A stretch of 64,000 nucleotides of DNA from Bacteriovoracaceae bacterium (lineage in GTDB: Bacteria > Bdellovibrionota > Bacteriovoracia > Bacteriovoracales > Bacteriovoracaceae). Made by a program: the position numbers and the translations under genes. Under the pieces are notes generated by a model, which saw only the letters and a list, made by a program, of their open reading frames with translations, was not told the origin of the DNA and searched no databases. Location: assembly GCA_024711325.1 (NCBI GenBank), contig JANJTC010000001.1, forward strand, positions 310,001-374,000. Direction: 5' to 3'. Shown here in pieces: positions 8,977 through 17,254 of the stretch. How positions within the stretch are numbered: position 1 is the stretch's first letter; each line of letters starts with the position of its first letter.

Positions 8977-10071
8977 CTACTTGAGACTTTTCTTCATTCT
9001 GACCTTTCTTAACTTATATTCGACAACAGGGTTCGAAACATTCTTTCTTGAGAACACTATTGACTTAATCCCCGACATTAATGTCAGCGGTTTTTCAAAC
9101 TTGATGCTGCCATTACTAAAAGATGCTTTTGCCCGTTTAAGTAGCACTTGATGATCCAAGGCCTCTTTTGTTGGTTTTTCAAGGTAATACTCAACCACTT
9201 CCACCGGGGTTAGCACGGTTCGATCATCAGTTCCCGGAATAAAAGGTAGTTTTTCATAAAACGTTTTGGTTGATTTGATCCCGTTAGGTATATCCACAAC
9301 ACCCATACATTTAAAATCTTTGTCAGGTCTACAAACCCGATAGTTTGTTTTTAAGAGACCTTCTTTGCCATTGATCGGATAGTAGGATAAGTCGGCAGAT
9401 GGGGACTTATTCACTACACCCAGCATTTTGAAAGGTCTTTTGACCGCATAGTCACATGTGCCTGAGATGGAACAGGTAACACGGCAAGTACCCGTATTAT
9501 TCATCTGCATGACAGAGGTGTAACAATCAAAGAACTCCACTTCAGAAGTCAGCATCATGATTCTGTTTTCAATCCAGGGAGATTCCGGAAGATTACTCTT
9601 GGAAATTGAATACTGCTCTGAGGTATGCTGCCAGTTAACTCCACCAAAACTTTTATCAGGTTTAAACACTGATCTGGGGTGAACGGAAAGACGCTGAATT
9701 TCTTTACCTAGACTTTTTTTAACTATGAAATACATGGATCTTGACTTCATTTCTCCGGGCTTAATCTCAAGAGTTAACTGGCGGGAGCACTTTTCTTGCC
9801 GGCAATACTCATTTTTTGCGAACGTATAAAACGGTAACCCGGTATCATCGGCCAGATTTAAATAATTAAAGCTTGGTTCAGCACCACTTAAGTCACGAGT
9901 AATCACTTTAGAGGCGCCAAAACGAGCAATGGTGACCATGATGTCTTCACTTAAAGCATTAGTTTCTTTGGTCGCAAATAGATAAAGATTATACCCAATC
10001 GTGGCCAGAAACCCTGACAGGCCGATTGCGATAGTCATTTCTAATAAAGAAAATCCTCGATTATTTCTCAT
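8977..10071 (-). CDS. Prepilin-like minor pseudopilin (PilW-type)
   Basis: A 364-residue protein with a type IV prepilin N-terminus: MRNNRG followed by FSLLEMTIAIGLSGFLA. The Gly-Phe cleavage site and Glu at +5 are both present, then a hydrophobic helix to about residue 30. The large, cysteine-containing C-terminal domain is like PilW/GspJ in size. It would be processed by prepilin peptidase and join a tip or priming complex of a type IV pilus or a related secretion system. Its ATG overlaps the upstream PilV-like gene by four bases. No assembly ATPase or secretin gene lies in the window. Confidence 0.85.
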   Translation of the reverse strand: MRNNRGFSLLEMTIAIGLSGFLATIGYNLYLFATKETNALSEDIMVTIARFGASKVITRDLSGAEPSFNYLNLADDTGLPFYTFAKNEYCRQEKCSRQLTLEIKPGEMKSRSMYFIVKKSLGKEIQRLSVHPRSVFKPDKSFGGVNWQHTSEQYSISKSNLPESPWIENRIMMLTSEVEFFDCYTSVMQMNNTGTCRVTCSISGTCDYAVKRPFKMLGVVNKSPSADLSYYPINGKEGLLKTNYRVCRPDKDFKCMGVVDIPNGIKSTKTFYEKLPFIPGTDDRTVLTPVEVVEYYLEKPTKEALDHQVLLKRAKASFSNGSIKFEKPLTLMSGIKSIVFSRKNVSNPVVEYKLRKVRMKKSLK

Positions 10072-10538
10072 GGGTCCTTCACTATGAAATCATATTGTTT
10101 AAATTGTCCTGGAAATAGCTCCTTGTGGGTCAACCTTACCGTGACCTTGTAAAGCCCCCTGAATTCCATGTTACCGGCCTTCATAGGGGCCACTACATAT
10201 CCCAGTTTCCCAGGGCATCCTGGATATTCTTCTACCGGAATAATGCCATCATTTACCCAGCATAATTTCAAGCTATTCTCTACAGCTTCATAGGTGGTGT
10301 GATTCAGGAAGTTCTCAGACTGAAAGTCTACTTTTTCCATGGCGATGTTTGAGCGGACCGATTCCATAAGGCCAGTCATAAGATTTTCCATGGTGGCACT
10401 TTTATCAACGATGGCCTTCTTTTCACCCAGAAAATCCACAGCATTTAGGATGATGAAGGCCCCTACACCTGCCAGAGCGAAGCCCATCAGGACTTCAACC
10501 ATACCGAAACCTTTTTGCGTTTTGATAAGTGTCTTCAT
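10068..10538 (-). CDS. Prepilin-like minor pseudopilin (PilV/GspI-type)
   Basis: A 156-residue protein with the leader MKTLIKTQKG and then FGMVEVLMGFALAGVGAFI, a type IV prepilin signal with Glu at +5. Length and N-terminal pattern fit PilV or GspI. It overlaps the genes on both sides by four bases, so the three prepilin-like proteins are probably made in fixed ratio. Role inferred: minor pilin of a tip complex. Confidence 0.85.
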   Translation of the reverse strand: MKTLIKTQKGFGMVEVLMGFALAGVGAFIILNAVDFLGEKKAIVDKSATMENLMTGLMESVRSNIAMEKVDFQSENFLNHTTYEAVENSLKLCWVNDGIIPVEEYPGCPGKLGYVVAPMKAGNMEFRGLYKVTVRLTHKELFPGQFKQYDFIVKDP

Positions 10539-13447
10539 CTGATCATATCCACTCTGGATTCTTCACGGATAACCCATTTCTGAATCCTGTTTGTTTTTTG
10601 TGAAGTCATAACATCCCCGGGATTGGCAATCCCAATATCCGGATCTACGGTTGTCCAGCTGAAGTTGTTTGGTCCATTCGTTACAAGGTCCAGAGGACTA
10701 CATGATTGGATGGATGAACTGACTTGAGAATTGTTGATAATATCAACCCATGTTTTATTCATAAGGTTCTTTGATAAGTCACAAGCAGGTTTCTGACCAT
10801 TAAGGTCTGTCATGATTAAATCTGCCGCTTTGGTATCCCAGACGCTATGCCAGTGAACAGGAACATTCATGGCAGGAGGTTGAATCAATTCATGCACAAT
10901 AAAGGTACCAATCATATAAAGTGGCGTTGACCTGTCTTGAATGATGAGTTTATTACACACATAGAACCCATAAACATGCGTTCTGTTTGCAGGGATAGTA
11001 CATTCCTCGACAACTGATTTGGTTGTTGAGGGAGCGTGACCTTCAAAAGGAGGATTATGATCATCACCTGGATAAAATACGATAGGCGTGGCAGGTGAGT
11101 GATCACTTGAATCAACCTGGGCCCCCGGAGGAGTATTAGCGTAATTCCAGGCAAAGTTCGTACTGCCAGACATGTCTAGGTCCCAATCTGCAACACCCAT
11201 ACCATCCGGACAGTCCAGTTCTACCAGAGGAGTTGGATCATCTTCCAGAACGGCGTTGTTGTAAGTGTTCATCCATCTGCTGGTACGGAAGTTTTCAGAA
11301 GATTTTCCAAATGAACGATTTAAGAAATCAACTTCTCCACCTTCGGCCCCTTTAACATCAATATCAATATATAGATTTGAGTATGGGCCATAATGATAAG
11401 GCGTGAATGAAAAGCGCATAGTCTCTGAGATCTTACTTCTTACCATGTTAAAAAATGGTTTCCATTCAGGTGTATAGGTGAAGTCCAGATATCTTTGATT
11501 TAAAACTTCTTTACTTAGATGAGGCTCAACATGATTAAGTGTTACTGTCATCGTGGCAGGTTTGTTACTATCAATTAAGAGTTTAATTTCTTCAAGTTTG
11601 CTTTTTAGTTTATCTTTGGCCAGGTTGTAATCACTGATTTCTCGATTGTAATCACACGTTTTATCTTTTTGACTGTCGCAGCTCGCAAATTGATACCCAA
11701 AGAATTCACATTGCTCAGAAGTTCTTCTGTTACATTGATAATCCAGATCATCCCCGGCCTTTCTGAATTCCTGGGCTTCAGGTATGTTGTAAAGGACATG
11801 GCCCCAATCGATAACATTCTTATAATTGGAGCGATCACGATTTGAGGTGTTGTTAACAAATGTTCCCAGTTTGCTGCTGGTTAGATCAAAATGGGGAAGG
11901 TTTAATGAAATTTGAACCTTGGTTCCTACACCCATTGTTCCGTAATAACTTTCAATGGGGCTATTCCAGTTAGATTCTCCGTATCTGAAGCCGACTGAAC
12001 CCAATGCGCGATTACCATCAGGTGAGGTGATATCAAATAAAAATTTCCGCTGACTGAGGCTTGGGAGTGAAGGTTCATCGTCTTCACCGCCCCATTCCCA
12101 CCATTTTTTCTTCGGTTTCTCTACTGGGGCCTGATTATAATCTTTACTGGCCTGACCGGCCTCATTGGAGGGCTTGAAACGGTTCCTCTTGGTAAAAGAG
12201 AGTTTAAGACGTAAGGATTCCTGAGCGGGAGAATATCCACTGTAGGCCAAAAGAGTATCATAGTTAACACTTGGTTTTAGAAGAGCATTATTTTCTTCAA
12301 TACAAGCTTCCAGAGTCCCAACATCACCGGATGAGACAGAAGAATAATCGAAAAGATTATGGAAACCTTTGTCTTCAGATGAATCCAAATGAACGCCAGC
12401 TAAGAAGCCTCGAAAGTTATCATAATAATCTTGTTTCGATCGGTATGGGTGGCCTCTGTCATCAAAGGTGTACTTACTCTTGTCGGAATTGGCGATCAGA
12501 CCTGCATGGAAAATCCCGCCGTTATTTTTTCCGGAGTTAAAAATACCGAGAGTAAGAGTGTTGTAGAAAACGCTCGAAACATTTTTGTCAGCACTCGGAG
12601 GAGGTAAGATAAAGTCCCCGGCCACGTATACAGGGCCATGATATTCGTTATGAAGTTTTCCATCCAGATTTCCATACTTCACTAGACTGAAAGTATGAAG
12701 CCTGCGTGGATAAAAAGTATAGTAACTGGTAGAATCGGCCTGCTTTAAGATTAAGCAGCTGAAACGGGTTTTAATGATATCGGATTTAATGTGAATACCG
12801 ATCTTACGTTCATCGCCGCCACCGATATTGTTAAAATCATTTACCTGAAAAATTTCGATATCTATTTGATTAACACAATCCTTGATTTTATTGGCCATCA
12901 CATACAGTGGATGCTCTGAAGTCATGTCTTTTAGAACTGCTTGTGTAATCTTGAAAGTAAGTTTTCCGTTAGGTGGTCTTACATCTTCATATTTCAGCAA
13001 ACGACTTGTTTTTTGTGGATTGGAGTTATAGCGCAAGTAATTGAGTGCCAGAATTTTATTTGATTCTTCCTGGGATGGGGCAGCTGTAAAAGTTTTCCCA
13101 ATGTTTTCTGCACTCCATAGAATCCTTTCAAGATTTCCTGGATAAGTGACTATGTCTTCCATCGCTTTAGTGGAACCGCAGGCATTAGACATCAGCATAT
13201 CTGATACGCCGTTGGTATAATTGAGACACCACTTCTCACGAATTCCATGAACCAGATAATCGTTTAAGCTTCCAATAAAGACCCGGTAAGAAATAATGGC
13301 CTCTGCTTTTTTCTTTTCACTTTGAAGCTTTGGGATCATATCTGTAGCAACATAACCAATACCAGCTACTGTCAGGGCGAGGATCATCACCATGAAAAGC
13401 ATGGACATGCCTAGTTGGTTTGATGAGATTTTGCGTAAAGACTTCAT
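10535..13447 (-). CDS. Very large PilX/GspK-like pseudopilin
   Basis: About 970 residues from the ATG at 13447, which I prefer to the upstream TTG at 13477 because the ATG begins a prepilin-like leader. After a basic leader comes NQLG followed by MSMLFMVMILALTVAGIGYV, a prepilin-like helix that lacks Glu at +5. Missing Glu+5 and a large soluble domain are traits of GspK, the tip subunit of type II secretion pseudopili, and of PilX-type proteins; GspK is only about 300 residues. The remaining ~930 residues are not recognised but hold proline-rich and cysteine-containing stretches. It is the first gene of the operon with the PilV-, PilW- and EF-hand-like genes. Confidence 0.72.
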   Translation of the reverse strand: MKSLRKISSNQLGMSMLFMVMILALTVAGIGYVATDMIPKLQSEKKKAEAIISYRVFIGSLNDYLVHGIREKWCLNYTNGVSDMLMSNACGSTKAMEDIVTYPGNLERILWSAENIGKTFTAAPSQEESNKILALNYLRYNSNPQKTSRLLKYEDVRPPNGKLTFKITQAVLKDMTSEHPLYVMANKIKDCVNQIDIEIFQVNDFNNIGGGDERKIGIHIKSDIIKTRFSCLILKQADSTSYYTFYPRRLHTFSLVKYGNLDGKLHNEYHGPVYVAGDFILPPPSADKNVSSVFYNTLTLGIFNSGKNNGGIFHAGLIANSDKSKYTFDDRGHPYRSKQDYYDNFRGFLAGVHLDSSEDKGFHNLFDYSSVSSGDVGTLEACIEENNALLKPSVNYDTLLAYSGYSPAQESLRLKLSFTKRNRFKPSNEAGQASKDYNQAPVEKPKKKWWEWGGEDDEPSLPSLSQRKFLFDITSPDGNRALGSVGFRYGESNWNSPIESYYGTMGVGTKVQISLNLPHFDLTSSKLGTFVNNTSNRDRSNYKNVIDWGHVLYNIPEAQEFRKAGDDLDYQCNRRTSEQCEFFGYQFASCDSQKDKTCDYNREISDYNLAKDKLKSKLEEIKLLIDSNKPATMTVTLNHVEPHLSKEVLNQRYLDFTYTPEWKPFFNMVRSKISETMRFSFTPYHYGPYSNLYIDIDVKGAEGGEVDFLNRSFGKSSENFRTSRWMNTYNNAVLEDDPTPLVELDCPDGMGVADWDLDMSGSTNFAWNYANTPPGAQVDSSDHSPATPIVFYPGDDHNPPFEGHAPSTTKSVVEECTIPANRTHVYGFYVCNKLIIQDRSTPLYMIGTFIVHELIQPPAMNVPVHWHSVWDTKAADLIMTDLNGQKPACDLSKNLMNKTWVDIINNSQVSSSIQSCSPLDLVTNGPNNFSWTTVDPDIGIANPGDVMTSQKTNRIQKWVIREESRVDMIR

Positions 13448-13457
13448 ATACTTATTA
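13442..13457 (-). promoter_or_regulatory. 16-base start-site motif shared with the FHA gene at 151
   Basis: The minus-strand sequence TAATAAGTATATGAAG spans the start codon here, and the identical 16 bases span the FHA start codon at 146-161. In the FHA copy, CATAAT lies six bases before the ATG, as in a leaderless transcript. It may be a shared promoter/start element or coincidence. Confidence 0.35.
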
Positions 13458-13576
13458 ACCGTTATAACTAACTGCAAAACAAGAGGTCTTGCTAGTGTGT
13501 AAGTGTTTTTTATTTATTTCCACGTTTTTATTCATTATTTAACTCAACTATTCCAAGAGGATACCGATGCTATATC

Positions 13577-13618
13577 TAGTTAATCCAAATTCGCATCACG
13601 TTATTGTTTGATTAACTA
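13577..13618. promoter_or_regulatory. Inverted repeat upstream of the pilin-like operon
   Basis: TAGTTAATC (13577-13585) and GATTAACTA (13610-13618) form a perfect 9-bp inverted repeat with 24 bases between. It lies about 130-170 bases upstream of the first pilin-like gene and after the FHA gene that ends at 13702. There is no U-run, so an operator is likelier than a terminator. No regulator for it is identified. Confidence 0.35.
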
Positions 13619-13701
13619 AACAATTTAAGAATGATCGAAATGTTGGCAGTTCTGATTAAATATCGGAAATATCATGGATTTCTTGAATTTTTTTGAGAAG
13701 T

Positions 13702-14271
13702 TTAAACCTGATCTGGGGCAAGAAACCAAGCTGCAATCAGGATCAACGCTGCTAATACGAGTAAAAGTAATCTTCCGTATTCTTTTTTTGGCTTAGGAGC
13801 AGGCCTTAATTTTTCCGTGATCGGATTTCTTGGCCCTTTTACAATGGGTTTTTTCTCAAGCTCTAAAGTGATGGATGGTTTGTTAAGTTCAATTCGTGAG
13901 ATTCTCATGGTGGCGGTGAAATCTCCGGAGTCGGCCACGGTAGAACTGATAATTTTCGGAGAATTTTGCTCAATTTTGGCCGATTGGCTGAGCTCGCATT
14001 CAAGCTTACCCAATGAAACTTGTGAAGTGGCTGTTAGTGGGACCTTCGTTTTAGGGGGAATCCTCTGCCCATTAACAGTCACTCCGTTAGAACTTCCTAG
14101 ATCAGTTATATAAAAAAGATCTTTAATGATTTCAATCTGGCAATGATTGCGTGAGATTGATTCATGAGGAATGACCAGGTCACACTTTGGTGAACGCCCT
14201 ACGATGACTGACTTTTTGTGAGTCACAAGATCCAATGTTTTATCAAACTCAATTTGAACTGATAGTCTCAT
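13702..14271 (-). CDS. FHA-domain protein with C-terminal membrane anchor
   Basis: A 189-residue protein with an FHA domain at residues 1-85 (GRSPKCD at 25-31, SRNH at 40-43, LGSSNG at 58-63), a basic proline-rich linker and one C-terminal membrane helix (about 167-184). The layout is the same as that of the FHA protein at 6873. Its start codon overlaps the argS stop by one base, so it is probably cotranscribed with argS. The FHA domain would face the cytoplasm; its phosphorylated partner is unknown. Confidence 0.88.
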   Translation of the reverse strand: MRLSVQIEFDKTLDLVTHKKSVIVGRSPKCDLVIPHESISRNHCQIEIIKDLFYITDLGSSNGVTVNGQRIPPKTKVPLTATSQVSLGKLECELSQSAKIEQNSPKIISSTVADSGDFTATMRISRIELNKPSITLELEKKPIVKGPRNPITEKLRPAPKPKKEYGRLLLLVLAALILIAAWFLAPDQV

Positions 14272-16016
14272 TACATTCTCGAAGGTGCTTCAATACCCAA
14301 AAGTGCTAATCCTTGTTTTAGTATGTCTGCTGTTGCCCGTGAAAGCATTAACCTTGATGAACGGGTTGGTTCAATGGCCGAACCTACGGGGCATTCAGCG
14401 TAGAAGCTATTATAGGCCCGAGATAGGTCATAAAGGTAAGCAGTAAGTGCAGAAGGTTTATATTGTTCGGTCGCTTGTTGCACAACATGGTGAAAATTCA
14501 TCATCTGGGCGATTAATTCTTTTTCCTGAGGAGCTTCAATTTCAATATCCAAGGCTTCGGGGGCGCCAAGTTTATTAAGCATAGAATTAATTCGGGCGTA
14601 AGCGTATTGAATGTAAGGACCCGATTCGCCATCGAGCTTTAACCATTCCTGCATATCAAAAACAATTTTTTTAGTTGGGTCAATGCGGGTCATCCCATAT
14701 TTAATGGCCCCTTTGGCAACAATCTGGGCCGTTTCTTCTATTTGTTCAGGAGTCCATTCAGTGATGTATCGGTTAAGGTATTGTTCCTTGATCATCTTCA
14801 CCATATTTTCGATCAGGCTTTGGAGAGGAACGATATTGCCCTTACGGGAGCTCATGGCCCCATCAGGAAGTTCTACGAAATCATATTGAAGGTGATAACA
14901 TTTCTTAGCATTTTCAAACCCCATGAGTTCAAGCACTTTGAAAACTTGCTTAAAGTGATGTTCCTGGCGCTTGTCTACCACATAAATATTTTTTTCAATG
15001 TGATAGCCATGGAATTTTCGTCGAGCAAGTTCAATATCTTTAGTAGCGTAAAGTCCATTTCCATCAGTTTTAAGTAGCATGCAGAAGCCAAGCTTATAGG
15101 GCGTAAGATCCACGCCAATACAGCCCTTGTCCTCTATGAAAAGACCCTTCTCATAATACTCACGGGCCAATTTAACTGAATCAGAGTCTACTTCTGATTC
15201 CCAATACCAGACGTCAAATTTAACGCCGGCCCACTTATAAACCTCGTTCATAAGTTCAATCGACCACTCCCGGGTGGTCTTCCAGAGTTCGTAGAATTCA
15301 CCGGATTTTTGTTCCAGTTGCTTAAGGATCAGAGTCAATTGTTCCCGGTTTTTCTCTTCAGTCGGGGTTCCCCGTTCCTCTTCCAATTTATTGTGGGCAG
15401 TGGAATACATCGAGCCCAGCCAGGCCCCACGTTTTTGAGTTGGAATCTCACCCTTGTAATGAAACTTCAGGTACCACAAGCATTTGGCCACGTGGGTTCC
15501 AACATCTCCTGGAAAGGTAGAGGAGACAATATCAAAACCAGAATAACGGTGAAGACGAATGAGAGCATCACCCAGACAGAGATTTCTCATATGCCCCACA
15601 TGCATTTCTTTATGAGTGTTAGGCTGAGAGTATTCAATCATTGTTTTAGGAGTATTCTCAGTGAGCTTTTGTTTAAAAGTCTCACCTGATAAAACTTCTG
15701 GAATTATTTTTTTTGCAATACGGTTAAAATCAAAATAGAAATTAAGATATGGGCCTGCTGCTTTTTTATTAATGACAAAACCCGGTAAGGTCGTCAGGGC
15801 CTCATCAAGGGTTTTCGCCGCTTGGGCCGGATTTGTCCTGGCCTCTTTGGCCACCAGAAAAAGTGGGAAAGCAATATCTCCGGCTTCCTTTGAAGGAGTC
15901 GCTCCAAAGAGTTCATAAACTTTTTCTGCCGAGAAAGTGCAGTTGAAGGTTTTTTCAATAACTGGACTTAAAATTTCGGCCAGCTCCCGACGAAAATAAT
16001 CGTGATGTGTGAACAC
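14271..16016 (-). CDS. argS: Arginyl-tRNA synthetase
   Basis: A 581-residue class I synthetase that charges tRNA-Arg. The HIGH motif appears as HVGH at residues 139-142 (MHVGHMRN), and the KMSKS-like loop as MSSRKGN. The N-terminal domain carries GDIAFPLF, and the C-terminal end is the helical DALR anticodon-binding domain ending ALGLLGIEAPSRM-like (LALLGIEAPSRM). Length is normal for the family. The start is supported by the full N-terminal tRNA-binding domain. Confidence 0.97.
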   Translation of the reverse strand: MFTHHDYFRRELAEILSPVIEKTFNCTFSAEKVYELFGATPSKEAGDIAFPLFLVAKEARTNPAQAAKTLDEALTTLPGFVINKKAAGPYLNFYFDFNRIAKKIIPEVLSGETFKQKLTENTPKTMIEYSQPNTHKEMHVGHMRNLCLGDALIRLHRYSGFDIVSSTFPGDVGTHVAKCLWYLKFHYKGEIPTQKRGAWLGSMYSTAHNKLEEERGTPTEEKNREQLTLILKQLEQKSGEFYELWKTTREWSIELMNEVYKWAGVKFDVWYWESEVDSDSVKLAREYYEKGLFIEDKGCIGVDLTPYKLGFCMLLKTDGNGLYATKDIELARRKFHGYHIEKNIYVVDKRQEHHFKQVFKVLELMGFENAKKCYHLQYDFVELPDGAMSSRKGNIVPLQSLIENMVKMIKEQYLNRYITEWTPEQIEETAQIVAKGAIKYGMTRIDPTKKIVFDMQEWLKLDGESGPYIQYAYARINSMLNKLGAPEALDIEIEAPQEKELIAQMMNFHHVVQQATEQYKPSALTAYLYDLSRAYNSFYAECPVGSAIEPTRSSRLMLSRATADILKQGLALLGIEAPSRM

Positions 16017-16057
16017 AATATTCCTTAACGTTCAAAGTGATGATGTAAAGCAATTAT

Positions 16058-16495
16058 CTAATCAATCTTAATAGACATCAAGACATGTTTTCCCACGTGC
16101 GGGATAGAAAAGTGATCACCAGTCGCCGTGAATCCGACTTTGGAGTAGAATCCCATGGCCTTTTCACGGGCATTACACCACAGAAGGGTGCATTGGTTTT
16201 GCTTTATAACAGGAAAGGCGGTTCTTAAAAGGGCGCTTGAGAGTCCTTGCCCTTGATGTTCAGGCAAAGTCGCCATTCCCCGTAATCGATACTGGTAAGG
16301 ATCGGGAAACTTTTCATTTCTTTCAAAGTAAAAAGAGGCCACGCTGACCAGCTTTTTATCAACGAAAGCTCCCAGATGAAATGTCATTTCGTCATTATCA
16401 CCCTGAAAGATACAGTCATCCATTGTTCCATTAGGTCGCAACATCTTGTGTCTAATGGGATGAGTGTCTATGGGTTTGATTCTTAATACTTGCAC
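16058..16495 (-). CDS. GNAT-family N-acetyltransferase
   Basis: A 145-residue GNAT protein. The acetyl-CoA loop is LPEHQGQGLSSALL (consensus Q/RxxGxG/A), preceded by the strand RLRGMAT and followed by the motif B segment EKAMGFYSKVGFTATGD. Such enzymes acetylate small molecules or protein amines; the substrate is not predictable. It sits alone between argS and a secreted protein on the same strand. Confidence 0.85.
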   Translation of the reverse strand: MQVLRIKPIDTHPIRHKMLRPNGTMDDCIFQGDNDEMTFHLGAFVDKKLVSVASFYFERNEKFPDPYQYRLRGMATLPEHQGQGLSSALLRTAFPVIKQNQCTLLWCNAREKAMGFYSKVGFTATGDHFSIPHVGKHVLMSIKID

Positions 16496-16540
16496 GTCAC
16501 GAGATTAATGGTTCAAAAAGCTTTTGAAAAGAATTTTAAC

Positions 16541-17176
16541 TTAAAAATAGGAAACACGGATCAAATGCTCAAGGCCGAGCTTGCCCACTGTCTGAACGAA
16601 AGTCCCAAAAATTAAATTGGGGAGGCGGGATTCCGGACCCCGCCAGTCAGCTTTTAGGCCCAAAATACAGAATTTTCCCATCTCTTGAACAATGACCGTA
16701 CCTTTGAGGTCTTTTAAAAAACCATCTTCAAAAATGAAAGGGTAGTAACCTTCTTTGGTGATTCGGGGAATTTTAAAGCCTACCACCATAGGAAATGGCA
16801 GAAGAGGATGATCGATCGAGAAGGAGAATTTCTGAGTTTTCTCATTATAGGTACTGGTTTTGATGAAATCCATGTACTGATGATAATTTTCATAAAGCGA
16901 AAGTTTTCTCATCGCTCGCGTGCAATTCCGTGGGTGTATGCCCGAAACAAACAAAAACATTTGTTGTTCTTTGGGGCCTGGGGAGTTGACCTTACCTACG
17001 GAAATGACTTCACCTTTTAATAAATCTTCGATTTGTCCTTCTGTAGGCGTAAAAAAAGGTTTAAGCTCGGCCGAAATAGTTTTATCAAAACTTGCAGGAA
17101 GATTGACTTTATTCTGAGATAAAGAACTTTCATTGATAAAAAAACTCAAAAAAAGAAATAAAAAGAACAATCTCAT
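16541..17176 (-). CDS. Exported protein, possibly SRPBCC/START-like fold
   Basis: A 211-residue protein with a signal peptide (MRLFFLFLFLSFFINESSLS). The order of strands and the C-terminal helix with FVQTVGKLGLEHLIRVS recall START/SRPBCC ligand-binding proteins such as coenzyme Q-binding or polyketide cyclase-like proteins. This is a weak match by eye. It lies back to back with the topoisomerase operon. Confidence 0.5.
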   Translation of the reverse strand: MRLFFLFLFLSFFINESSLSQNKVNLPASFDKTISAELKPFFTPTEGQIEDLLKGEVISVGKVNSPGPKEQQMFLFVSGIHPRNCTRAMRKLSLYENYHQYMDFIKTSTYNEKTQKFSFSIDHPLLPFPMVVGFKIPRITKEGYYPFIFEDGFLKDLKGTVIVQEMGKFCILGLKADWRGPESRLPNLIFGTFVQTVGKLGLEHLIRVSYF

Positions 17177-17254
17177 CGTTGACCTATTGTTTGGGATGAC
17201 CTTAATCTTATCCTATTGATTTTCTTGCAAGCAACTTTAAAGGAGACTTTGACA

